The notes beneath the pieces are model-generated. The model saw only the letters and a list, made by a program, of their open reading frames with translations, searched no databases and was not told the origin of the DNA. Source: Pseudomonadota bacterium (lineage in GTDB: Bacteria; Pseudomonadota; Gammaproteobacteria; Burkholderiales; Burkholderiaceae_C). Taken from it: DNA of 37,737 nucleotides. The translations under genes and the position numbers were made by a program. Every line of letters starts with the position of its first letter. Position 1 is the stretch's first letter. The stretch is from contig JABBOE010000022.1 in assembly GCA_019351955.1 (NCBI GenBank), positions 1 through 37,737 on the forward strand, read 5' to 3'. This document shows positions 7,772 through 15,446 of this stretch, one piece after another.

Positions 7772-9445
7772 TCAAGGCGCCGCTTGCTGGCGCTGTGCCT
7801 CGCGCTCTTGCAAAGCGCGCCATTGCACTTTGCCTGTGCCCGACTTGGGAAGGCTGTCGACAAATTCGACGATGCGTGGGCTCTTGTACGCCGCCATGTG
7901 TTCGTGCGCCCAATCCACAATGGATTGCTCGCTCACTCCGCCTCGAGCCTGCGGCTTGAGGACGACGTAGGCCTTGACCGTCTCCCCCCGCTTGGCATCG
8001 ACGGCACCCACCACGCAAGCTTCGGCAATGTCCGGATGCTGGTACATCATGGATTCGACCTCTGCGGGCCAGACCTTGTAGCCGGAGGCGTTGATCATGC
8101 GCTTGAGACGGTCGACCATGAAAAAATAGCCTTCCTCGTCGACGCGACCAAGGTCACCGGTGCGCAAGAATCGCTTGCCATCCTGGGTGATGAACGCCTC
8201 CTCGGTCGCCGTGGGCTGACCCCAGTAATCCTGCATCACCTGGGGGCCGTGTACGACAATTTCGCCCACCTCCCCAGCAGGCAAGACGCGCAAGGTTTGC
8301 GGGTCAATGACGCGGGCATCCACATCGAAGATCGGGATGCCAAGGCATTGGCGTTTGGGCCGGTCCAGCGGGTTGATGTGCGAGGGAGCCATGGTTTCGG
8401 TCATGCCATAGCCCTCCATATAGGTGATACCGCACAGATCATGGAGCTTCTGCGCCACCGCTTCGGGCATCGCCGCACCACCGCCGCCCATGTTCCACAC
8501 GCTCGAGAGGTCATAGTCTGCGATATGCGGGTTCATTAGAAAGTCCACAACCATGGTGGAGATGGCTTGCCAGGACCCCACTTTGTAGCGCTGCACGCAT
8601 GCAGCTGCAGCATCGCGGTCCCAGCGGGGCAGCAGGACGACGGTATTGCCGTTGTACAGGGGCCCGTTCATGCTCATTTGCATGCCGGTGACATGGAAGA
8701 ACGGCAGAACGGCGAGCACCACGGTGTCCTGCGGCATCCGCACCCATTCGATACCACCGACTGCGGTGCTCATGACGCTGTGGTTGGTGTGCATGCAGCC
8801 CTTGGGCCTTCCGGTGGTTCCGGAGGTGTACGGCATGACGCACAAATCGCCTGGGCTGGTGCTCAAGGGTCCGGGAGCATGTTGTTCCGCGAGCATGTCC
8901 ACCCAGAGCGTGACATTGGCCTCCGTAAGGTTCTCCCGGGCAGCCGCAACGAATGACGGCACTGCGATGTGGGGGGACTCGGCGGCGTAGTCGCTGTACG
9001 CAGCCACGATGATGTGCTCCAGGCCTTGGCCCAGAAGTGGGCGCATCTGGGCGAACAGTTCCTGCCCGACAAAGGCTACCTTGGCCCCGCTGTCGTTCAC
9101 GTAGTGAGCGAGCTCATGTGTGAGGTTCATCGGGTTGACCGGGACCACAACGCCGCCCGCACGCAAGATCCCGTAGTAGGCAAGCACGAACTGCGGGCTG
9201 TTTTGCATGTCAAGCAGGACACGGTCGCCCGCTTGAATTGCGCAGCGTTTTTGCAGGAAGCCGGCAATCGCTTCAGCCTCGCGCTTGAAGGCGCCAAAGC
9301 TCAATGTGCCATCGTAGAAAATCAGGAATGGCTTGTCAGGGAACCGCGCTGCCGCCACCTCGACATTGAAGAACAGGTTGGTTTGTGGAATGTGCAGGTG
9401 TTGCGGCAGGCCTTTGGGCCAAACATCCAGATGGTGTGAATTCAT
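7772..9445 (-). CDS. Acyl-CoA ligase (long/medium-chain fatty acid CoA ligase family)
   Basis: Activates a carboxylic acid to its CoA thioester with ATP through an acyl-adenylate. The 557-residue protein carries the AMP-binding motif YTSGTTGRPKGCMHTN, then YMEGYGMTET, the hinge RTGDLGRVDEEGYFFMVDRLKRMINASGYKVWPAEVE, and the C-terminal PKSGTGKVQWRAL with the catalytic Lys. Length and domain order are normal. AAGGAG precedes the ATG at 9445, which overlaps the stop of the upstream hydrolase gene (ATGA). It is the last gene of the long minus-strand operon and most likely supplies the entry step for the pathway. It resembles ligases of dicarboxylate, aromatic and fatty-acid pathways; the substrate cannot be fixed from sequence. 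Confidence 0.9.
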   Translation of the reverse strand: MNSHHLDVWPKGLPQHLHIPQTNLFFNVEVAAARFPDKPFLIFYDGTLSFGAFKREAEAIAGFLQKRCAIQAGDRVLLDMQNSPQFVLAYYGILRAGGVVVPVNPMNLTHELAHYVNDSGAKVAFVGQELFAQMRPLLGQGLEHIIVAAYSDYAAESPHIAVPSFVAAARENLTEANVTLWVDMLAEQHAPGPLSTSPGDLCVMPYTSGTTGRPKGCMHTNHSVMSTAVGGIEWVRMPQDTVVLAVLPFFHVTGMQMSMNGPLYNGNTVVLLPRWDRDAAAACVQRYKVGSWQAISTMVVDFLMNPHIADYDLSSVWNMGGGGAAMPEAVAQKLHDLCGITYMEGYGMTETMAPSHINPLDRPKRQCLGIPIFDVDARVIDPQTLRVLPAGEVGEIVVHGPQVMQDYWGQPTATEEAFITQDGKRFLRTGDLGRVDEEGYFFMVDRLKRMINASGYKVWPAEVESMMYQHPDIAEACVVGAVDAKRGETVKAYVVLKPQARGGVSEQSIVDWAHEHMAAYKSPRIVEFVDSLPKSGTGKVQWRALQEREAQRQQAAP

Positions 9446-10267
9446 TCTTTGTCTCCTTTGTCTGTTTTCTCTACCCAGTCTGCTTTGGTGCGTTGCAGGA
9501 ACGGTCCCATCTGGGCGTTGACCAGAGCGGCATGCGTCAGGTTGCTGGCATGTTCCGCTCCCGCAATGACCGCCATGCGCGCATCGGCGAGAAGCCGCTG
9601 CAGGGCCACGCTTCTCTCCAGGGCGATGGCGGTGTCTGCGCCCCGTGAATCACCAGTGCAGGGACCTGGATGGCTCCCAGGCGCCCGGAGATGTCATCGC
9701 GCTCCATCAAGGCCTGAAAGCTCGCGATCAGGTTATGGGGCCTCCACAGGTGCCACTTGGCCTTCCAGGATTGCGCCTGCGGCGCCCCCTCTCCGAGGAT
9801 GATGCGCGCAATGTTGTCGGCCATCTTCTCGGGCAGACCGCCTTGCGTCCAGATGGCAAGCATTTTCTTGTGCCTCGGGATCACGGCGTCGTCCTCCGGC
9901 AGCGCCTGCGTGTTGAGGAGGACGAGTCCGTGCACGAGCCGTGGGTGGGTCAGAGCAAGCCGCAGCGCACCGTAGCCGCGCTGACTCATCCCGGCGAACA
10001 CGGCGTGCTCGATGGCCAGATGGTTCATCAGCGCCGCCAAGTCATCGGCCGAGTCGTAGTCGCTGAACGCAGCAATGCCGTCACCCGCCGTTCGCCCATG
10101 ACCACGCTGGTCCCACGTGATGCCTCGCCACTGCTCGCGAAAGCACTCGACCTGGGGCTCGAACATGCTGCCGTCCATCAAAAGGCCGTGGCAAAACACC
10201 AGCGTTGGCCAGGCCCGCCCGAGTCCCGGAAATAGACACGTTGGCCGTTGACCGGGGCGTAGGGCAT
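9442..10267 (-). pseudogene. Alpha/beta hydrolase, disrupted by two frameshifts
   Basis: Three consecutive pieces in different frames make one alpha/beta hydrolase of about 275 residues. Frame one (from ATG 10267) gives MPYAPVNGQRVYFRDSGGPG. Near 10210 one base is missing, and the next frame reads LVFCHGLLMDGSMFEPQ... through LVIHGAQ. Near 9645 another base is missing, and the third frame continues DTAIALERSVALQRLLADARMAVIAGAEHASNLTHA and ends with TGA at 9442, overlapping the ligase ATG. The family HG oxyanion motif and WDQRGHG are present. The nucleophile elbow reads GMSQRG, where G-x-S-x-G is expected, so Arg replaces a usually invariant Gly. Either this is a genuine pseudogene or both shifts are sequencing errors; the altered elbow favours decay. 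Confidence 0.75.
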
Positions 10268-10313
10268 CGTGGTCGGACCTTTACGCGAAGTGGCGATGGA
10301 CCGTGGTGGACGC

Positions 10314-11540
10314 TCAGCGCTTGGGGCGATAACGCTCCAGTTCGAGTCTTGCGATTTGGTCGCGATGCACTTCGTCGGGGCCGTCGGCGAAGCGCAACGT
10401 CCGGGCCTGGGCGTACGCATAAGCCAAGCCAAAATCGTCGCTTACGCCGCCCCCACCATGCGCTTGCAGTGCCCAGTCGATGACCTGGCAGGCCATCGTG
10501 GGCGCTGCGACTTTGATCATCGCGATTTCTTTACGGGCAGCCTTGTTGCCGGCACGATCCATCATATCGGCGGCCTTGAACACCAGCAGTCTGGCCTGGT
10601 CGATCAGCAGGCGCGCGTTGGCGATGCGCTCGCGTGTGACGCCATGGTCGGCAAGCGGTCGGCCGAACGCTGTGCGCGCCAAAGTGCGCTTGCACATGTC
10701 TTCGAGCGCGCGCTCAGCCAGACCGATCAGGCGCATGCAGTGGTGGATGCGGCCGGGGCCGAGACGCCCTTGGGCAATCTCAAAGCCTCGCCCTTCGCCC
10801 AGAAGCATATGGGTGAGCGGCACGCGTACATCGGTGAATGCAATCTCGGCATGGCCATGCGGCGCGTCGTCGTATCCGAAGACCGGAAGATGGCGCAGCA
10901 CCTGCACGCCGGGTGTATCCATGGGCACCAGGATCATGGATTGCTGGCGGTACCGGTCCGGATTTTCGGCATCGGTCTTTCCCATGAAAATCAGCACCTT
11001 GCAGCGCGGATCGTTGGCTCCGGAGGTCCACCACTTGCGGCCATTGACCACGTAGTGCTCGCCGTCACGGCGGATGCTGGCCTGGATGTTGGTGGCGTCG
11101 CTGGACGCCACGCCGGGCTCTGTCATTGCAAATCCCGAGCGGATTTCACCTCGGAGCAGAGGGTCGAGCCATTGCGCCTTCTGCTCGGGTGTGCCATAGC
11201 GCTCCAGGACTTCCATATTGCCGGTGTCAGGCGCCGAGCAATTGAATGTCTCCGGTGCAATATGGGAGCGGCCCATGATTTCGCACAGGGGCGCGTATTC
11301 AAGATTGGTGAGTCCGGCGCCGCGCTCGGACTCGGGAAGAAACAGGTTCCATAGCCCGGCCTCGCGCGCGCGAGCCTTGAGTTCCTCAATGACCGTGGTG
11401 GGCTGCCAGGCATTGCCCGCCTTGCGGTTGGCCTCGACCTCCGCGAAAAATCGTGCCTCGTTAGGATAGACGTGTGCGTCCATGAATGCGGTGACGCGCT
11501 CCTGCAGGGCACGTACCTTGTCGCTGTGTGTGAAGTCCAT
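10314..11540 (-). CDS. Acyl-CoA dehydrogenase of the ACAD10/11 (LvaC-like) type
   Basis: FAD-dependent flavoprotein of 408 residues. It has [25 protein letters not shown] (FAD/substrate loop), [16 protein letters not shown], a basic middle domain and the C-terminal [37 protein letters not shown]. In classical medium-chain enzymes the catalytic Glu lies in a YEGT motif; here the equivalent is ADGP, with Asp, as in ACAD10/11 relatives. Its partner gene directly upstream (30-base gap) encodes an APH-type kinase, the same pairing as lvaA/lvaC and the fused mammalian ACAD10/11. In those systems a 4-hydroxyacyl-CoA is phosphorylated and the dehydrogenase-like enzyme releases phosphate to give the enoyl-CoA. 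That role is inferred here; ordinary alpha,beta-dehydrogenation remains possible. The start is supported by GAGGAACC. Confidence 0.88.
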   Translation of the reverse strand: MDFTHSDKVRALQERVTAFMDAHVYPNEARFFAEVEANRKAGNAWQPTTVIEELKARAREAGLWNLFLPESERGAGLTNLEYAPLCEIMGRSHIAPETFNCSAPDTGNMEVLERYGTPEQKAQWLDPLLRGEIRSGFAMTEPGVASSDATNIQASIRRDGEHYVVNGRKWWTSGANDPRCKVLIFMGKTDAENPDRYRQQSMILVPMDTPGVQVLRHLPVFGYDDAPHGHAEIAFTDVRVPLTHMLLGEGRGFEIAQGRLGPGRIHHCMRLIGLAERALEDMCKRTLARTAFGRPLADHGVTRERIANARLLIDQARLLVFKAADMMDRAGNKAARKEIAMIKVAAPTMACQVIDWALQAHGGGGVSDDFGLAYAYAQARTLRFADGPDEVHRDQIARLELERYRPKR

Positions 11541-11570
11541 GATGGTTCCTCGAGGATGAAAAGTGCGTTT

Positions 11571-12629
11571 TCAGGTTGCGTGGGTTGCCTGTACCTGCGC
11601 CCAAGCAGCTTCGGCCAAGGGCCTTGCGCGCCGGCCAGCTTCCAGCGCCTGGCTGCTTGACGCGTTCCCCTGCAGGGCGCGCGCGAGTACGCCTTGCAGG
11701 ATGGCGGCGAGGCGGAACATGTTGAAGGCGGCGTAGAACTCCCAATCAGTCTGCGAAACCGGCGGCCGTTGCGTGCGTGCGCAGTAGCGGGCCACGTACT
11801 CGCTTTCGGTCGGAACGCCCAAGGCCGCCAGATCGCCACCGATCAAGCCACGAAACTGACCCGGTGATAAGCGCCAGGCCATGCAGTGGTAGGCAAAATC
11901 GGCCAGCGGATGGCCCAGGGTGGAGAGCTCCCAGTCAAGGACGGCCAGGATGCGTGGCTCGGTGGGGTGGAAGATCACGTTGTCCAGACGATAGTCGCCA
12001 TGCACGATGGCCGTTTCGTCACCGGGCGGGATGTGCGCGGGCAACCATGCGATCAACCGATCCATGGCATCGATGGGTTCGGTTTCACTGGCGCGGTATT
12101 GTTGGGACCAGCGCGTCACCTGTCGGGCGATGTATTGGCCGGGCTTGCCGTAGTCGGCCAGGCCAAGCGCGGCGTAGTCCACGCTGTGCAAGGCAGCGAT
12201 TACCCGGTTCATTTCGTCAAAAATGGCGGCGCGCTCTGCGGGTTGCATCCCTGGCAACAAGGGGTCCCAGAAAATGCGCCCATCGACGAAGTCCATGACG
12301 TAAAACGCCGTGCCAATCACGGACTCGTCAAGGCAAAGCACATGCATGCCGGGCACGGGTACGCCGCTGCCGGCCAGAGCCCGCATGATGCGGTATTCGC
12401 GGTCGACGGCATGGGCAGAAGGCAGAAGCTTGCCCGGTGGCTTGCGTCGCAGCACGTAGCGCTTGCCGTTCGCCGCCGTAAGCATATAGGTGGGATTGGA
12501 CTGACCGCCCTTGAACTGTTCGACGCGCAGCGGTCCCTGAGCATCGGGAAGATGTGCACGCAGGTAGTCGCTCAGCGCTGCAGCATCGAAAGCCAGAGCC
12601 GGTGCCACTTCGCGCGTGTCAGCTTGCAT
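11571..12629 (-). CDS. APH-fold acyl-CoA kinase (LvaA/ACAD10-11 kinase-domain-like)
   Basis: A 352-residue protein of the aminoglycoside-phosphotransferase fold. N-lobe: FKGGQSNPTYML (nucleotide loop) and YVLRRKPPGKLLPSAHAVDREYRIMRAL (ATP-binding Lys and helix C Glu). C-lobe: catalytic loop HGDYRLDNVIFHP and metal-binding LAVLDWELSTLGHPLADFAYHCMAW. The RKPPGKLLPSAHAVDREYR signature is typical of the acyl-CoA-dehydrogenase-associated group rather than of antibiotic kinases, so a resistance role is unlikely. By analogy it would phosphorylate the 4-hydroxyl of an acyl-CoA, feeding the dehydrogenase encoded next. The accessory protein LvaB of Pseudomonas has no counterpart in this window. Confidence 0.88.
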   Translation of the reverse strand: MQADTREVAPALAFDAAALSDYLRAHLPDAQGPLRVEQFKGGQSNPTYMLTAANGKRYVLRRKPPGKLLPSAHAVDREYRIMRALAGSGVPVPGMHVLCLDESVIGTAFYVMDFVDGRIFWDPLLPGMQPAERAAIFDEMNRVIAALHSVDYAALGLADYGKPGQYIARQVTRWSQQYRASETEPIDAMDRLIAWLPAHIPPGDETAIVHGDYRLDNVIFHPTEPRILAVLDWELSTLGHPLADFAYHCMAWRLSPGQFRGLIGGDLAALGVPTESEYVARYCARTQRPPVSQTDWEFYAAFNMFRLAAILQGVLARALQGNASSSQALEAGRRARPLAEAAWAQVQATHAT

Positions 12630-12643
12630 GGCATGTCCCTTGT

Positions 12644-13645
12644 TCAGATCAGTTTCACCAACTGTTTGCCGAAGTTTTGACCCTTGAGAAGGCCGATGAA
12701 AGCCGCTGGTGCGTGTTCCAGTCCCTGCGCGACGGACTCGCGCCAGTGAAGCTTGCCGCTGGCCACCAAGCCGGCGAGTTCACGCAACGCGGCGGGCCAC
12801 TGCTCCATGTGTTCGGAGACGATGAATCCCTGCATCCTCAGGCGACTGACCAAAACGGCGCGGATGTTCTTCACGCAGTAGGGATCTGTCGTGTTGTAGT
12901 CGGCAATCAGACCGCACAGCGCTATTCGGGCGAAGGCATTCGTGCGAGCCAGGAGCGCATCAAAGATCTCCCCGCCCACGTTTTCGAACAGGCAGTCCAA
13001 CCCGCTGGGCAACGCCGCTTTCAGGTCGTCTTTGAGGTTGCCTGCCTTATAGTCCACACAGGCGTCAAAGCCGAGTTCTTCGACCACATAGCGGCACTTC
13101 TCTTCGCCTCCGGCGACGCCCACAGCGCGGCAGCCTTTGGCCTTGGCCAGTTGGCCGACGACACTTCCCACGGCGCCGGAGGCGGCTGTGACCACCACCG
13201 TTTCACCGGCCTTGGGCTCGCAAATCGCATTCAGACCGTACCAGGCTGTTACGCCAGGCATGCCCACCGGGCCAAGATAGGCGGATAGTGGCACGTGGGT
13301 CGTGTCGACCTTTTGCAGGGCGCGTGCGGGGACGGCGCCGTACAGCTGCCAGCCCAACATGCCGACAACCTTGTCCCCTGGCTGGAATTGGGGATCGCGC
13401 GAGGCCACAACCTCACCTGCGGTTCCCCCCACCATCACACCACCCAGGGCGACGGGTTCGGCATAAGACTTGGCGTCCGACATGCGCCCGCGCATATAGG
13501 GATCGAGCGAGAGCCAATGATTGCGGACCAGAACCTCGCCTTCACCAGGCTCAGGGACCGGGTGGCTCTCGAGCCGAAAGTGGCTCTCGTCAACCCAGCC
13601 CGTGGGCCTTCCAGCAAGGACGATTTGCAGATTGTGATCAGTCAT
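12644..13645 (-). CDS. NADP-dependent oxidoreductase, medium-chain reductase family (CurA/PTGR-like)
   Basis: Zinc-independent NADPH-dependent reductase of alpha,beta-unsaturated carbonyls; relatives include curcumin reductase CurA and leukotriene B4 12-hydroxydehydrogenase. The 333-residue protein starts MTDHNLQIVLAGRPTGWVDESHFRLESHPVPEPGEGEVLVRNHWLSLDPYMRGRM, typical of the group. It also has the nucleotide-binding loop TAASGAVGSVVGQLAKAKGCRAVGVAGG and the conserved LFENVGGEIFDALL. The start at 13645 has GGAG about 8 bases upstream and overlaps the patatin gene end by 8 bases. The frame stays open a further 113 codons upstream, but only as antiparallel noise over the patatin gene. In the pathway it could reduce a double bond of an enone or enoyl intermediate. 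Confidence 0.9.
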   Translation of the reverse strand: MTDHNLQIVLAGRPTGWVDESHFRLESHPVPEPGEGEVLVRNHWLSLDPYMRGRMSDAKSYAEPVALGGVMVGGTAGEVVASRDPQFQPGDKVVGMLGWQLYGAVPARALQKVDTTHVPLSAYLGPVGMPGVTAWYGLNAICEPKAGETVVVTAASGAVGSVVGQLAKAKGCRAVGVAGGEEKCRYVVEELGFDACVDYKAGNLKDDLKAALPSGLDCLFENVGGEIFDALLARTNAFARIALCGLIADYNTTDPYCVKNIRAVLVSRLRMQGFIVSEHMEQWPAALRELAGLVASGKLHWRESVAQGLEHAPAAFIGLLKGQNFGKQLVKLI

Positions 13646-14630
13646 GTGTGTTCTCCAGAAAAGTGGCCATGCCATGCGCGTGCAGGCGAGCCAGAAGTTG
13701 CCGCGCATCGTGGCGACCGAGCTCGTAAGCAGCGCGGATGCCGTGCGGGTTGGTGTAGTCCCAGCCACGGACCGGCACCCGGCGCGATGGCTGAACATAG
13801 ATACGCTGCGGTGATTGCGGCAAAGGTCGCGCGTACCGGCGGGTGAGCAGTACCAGGGTAATCCCCTGTCGGGGCCCCGCGGGAAGCGCGTCAACCGGCA
13901 CGTTGTCGACCATCCCTCCATCAAGCACCGGTCGTCCATGCAGGCGCAGCGCCGGCGTGAATGGGGGCGTGCAGCTCGACGCAAGGAGCAGATCTGCCAA
14001 GTCCTCAGGGGTCGGGCAGTCCTGCGCTACCAGGACCTCAGGCACAAAGCCCAGGAGCCGGCCCGCGCGCGGATGCAGCAGCTTGCGAACCTTCTTGTCG
14101 AACTGGTAGGCGAAAATCCCGGCCAGCACGCCGCTGCGAGGACCGAGCCAGCGTGGCAGGCGGGAGACCTGCACGTAGATGCGCGGCTGGCTGCGTAATG
14201 CCTCCAGCGCCTGAGCATCGAAGATGGCAAGCAGTGCCTCGCGATACATTTGTGCATGCGGGAAAGCACGCTGGCCGCGCAACAGGCGACCGAGGTAAAA
14301 ATTGCGCGGGTTATGCGCCGTCATGCGGCCATAATGGTCGAGCGTCAGCGCGGTCTTGCCAGCCAGAAGCATGCAGGCCGTGGCTGCACCCGCTGACACC
14401 CCGGCAACCTGCGTGGGCGTCAGCCCCTCCGGTTGGAGCACATCCCACATGCCGGCCTGCCACCAGCAACGGTTCCCGCCTCCTGCCAGCACAACACTGG
14501 TGATTGACGACAGCAGCTCGCGCACGGACGGCGTGCTGCCCGGCGCGGTTCGCGGTACGTCGCGCGGCGCCTCGGCGCGCCCTTGCGTGTGCAAAGCGCC
14601 GCGTGCATTCAGGAGAGCGTCGCTTTGCAT
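13638..14630 (-). CDS. Patatin-like phospholipase/esterase
   Basis: Serine hydrolase that cleaves acyl esters of lipids. The 330-residue protein has the patatin oxyanion motif VLAGGGNRCWWQAG (about 48-61), the nucleophile elbow GVSAGA (Ser about 79) and the catalytic Asp motif LDGGMVDNVP. Thus the Ser-Asp dyad is complete. The first 40 residues are polar and unlike the family, so the true start may be further downstream; ATG at 14630 is used, with GTG at 14633 as an alternative, neither with a strong Shine-Dalgarno. It lies within the beta-oxidation operon, 24 bases after the SDR gene, which suggests that substrates may arrive as esters or that the enzyme acts as a thioesterase-like accessory. 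Confidence 0.88.
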   Translation of the reverse strand: MQSDALLNARGALHTQGRAEAPRDVPRTAPGSTPSVRELLSSITSVVLAGGGNRCWWQAGMWDVLQPEGLTPTQVAGVSAGAATACMLLAGKTALTLDHYGRMTAHNPRNFYLGRLLRGQRAFPHAQMYREALLAIFDAQALEALRSQPRIYVQVSRLPRWLGPRSGVLAGIFAYQFDKKVRKLLHPRAGRLLGFVPEVLVAQDCPTPEDLADLLLASSCTPPFTPALRLHGRPVLDGGMVDNVPVDALPAGPRQGITLVLLTRRYARPLPQSPQRIYVQPSRRVPVRGWDYTNPHGIRAAYELGRHDARQLLARLHAHGMATFLENTHD

Positions 14631-14654
14631 CACCCGGGCTCGTTGACTGGGGCC

Positions 14655-15434
14655 TCAGACAATGCTTGCACCACCATCCACGGCCAGGCATTGGCCGGTG
14701 ACGTGGCGCGATGCATCGCTTGCAAAAAAGGCTGCCGCGCCCATCAAGTCGTCTTCACCGCCGATGCGAGCCAGCGGGGTTTTCTGGATGAGACGCTCGC
14801 GCATCGTCTCCAGCAGCCCGGCCGTCATCTTGGATGGGAAAAAGCCAGGGAGGATGGCGTTGACGCGGATCCCATGCTGTCCCCACTCGGCCGCAAGGGC
14901 GCGCGTGAAGTTGATCACCGCCCCCTTGGATGTGTTGTAGGCGATGGTGCGCATCGGCAGCGGGTTGCCCCGCAACCCGGCAATCGATGCGATGTTGACG
15001 ATGCTGCCCCGGCTTTGGGGAATCATGCTTCGCTTGGCAACCTCGCGGGTCAAGAAGAACACCGCGTCGACGTTCAAACGCATGACCTTGTCCCAAGCTT
15101 CGTCGGGATAATCCTCCGCCGCGGCGCCCCAAGTGGCGCCCGCATTGTTGACCAGAATATCGATGGCGCCCACTGTATCCTGCACTTTTTGCACAAGTGG
15201 TGCGATGGCCGCGCGCTGCAGCAAGTCGGCAGGAAAGACATCGGCGTCGAGGCCCAGCGCGCGAAGATGCTCACGTGCCTGGTGCAGTTCATCGGGTTTG
15301 CGCGCGACCAAGGCCAGCTTGGCACCCATTTGACCTAATGCCTGGGCCATCTGCAGTCCGAGGCCGCGCGACCCTCCAGTCACAAGCGCGCAGCGCCCGG
15401 TGAGGTCAAAGAGTCGTTGTACGGTCGTGGTCAT
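14655..15434 (-). CDS. Short-chain dehydrogenase/reductase (SDR)
   Basis: NAD(P)-dependent oxidoreductase of 259 residues in the classical SDR pattern. It has coenzyme motif TGGSRGLG (about 19-26), ILVNNAG, the catalytic Ser in VNIASIAG, Tyr and Lys in YNTSKGA, and the C-terminal SRHVTGQCLAVDGGASIV. It resembles the FabG / gluconate 5-dehydrogenase subgroup. AAGGAG lies seven bases ahead of the start. The preceding gene ends 12 bases upstream. In an lva-like scheme it could interconvert 4-oxo- and 4-hydroxyacyl-CoA; a 3-hydroxyacyl-CoA role is equally compatible with the sequence. Confidence 0.9.
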   Translation of the reverse strand: MTTTVQRLFDLTGRCALVTGGSRGLGLQMAQALGQMGAKLALVARKPDELHQAREHLRALGLDADVFPADLLQRAAIAPLVQKVQDTVGAIDILVNNAGATWGAAAEDYPDEAWDKVMRLNVDAVFFLTREVAKRSMIPQSRGSIVNIASIAGLRGNPLPMRTIAYNTSKGAVINFTRALAAEWGQHGIRVNAILPGFFPSKMTAGLLETMRERLIQKTPLARIGGEDDLMGAAAFFASDASRHVTGQCLAVDGGASIV

Positions 15435-15446
15435 GGGTGCTCCTTG

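Noticed and set aside
7634-8539. Plus-strand open frame of 301 codons opposite the CoA ligase gene
   Set aside because: High GC content creates long antisense frames; the ligase motifs on the minus strand are complete and this frame has no ribosome site.
11571-12629. Aminoglycoside resistance kinase
   Set aside because: The fold is the same, but the signature and the neighbouring dehydrogenase gene place it with acyl-CoA kinases, not antibiotic-modifying enzymes.
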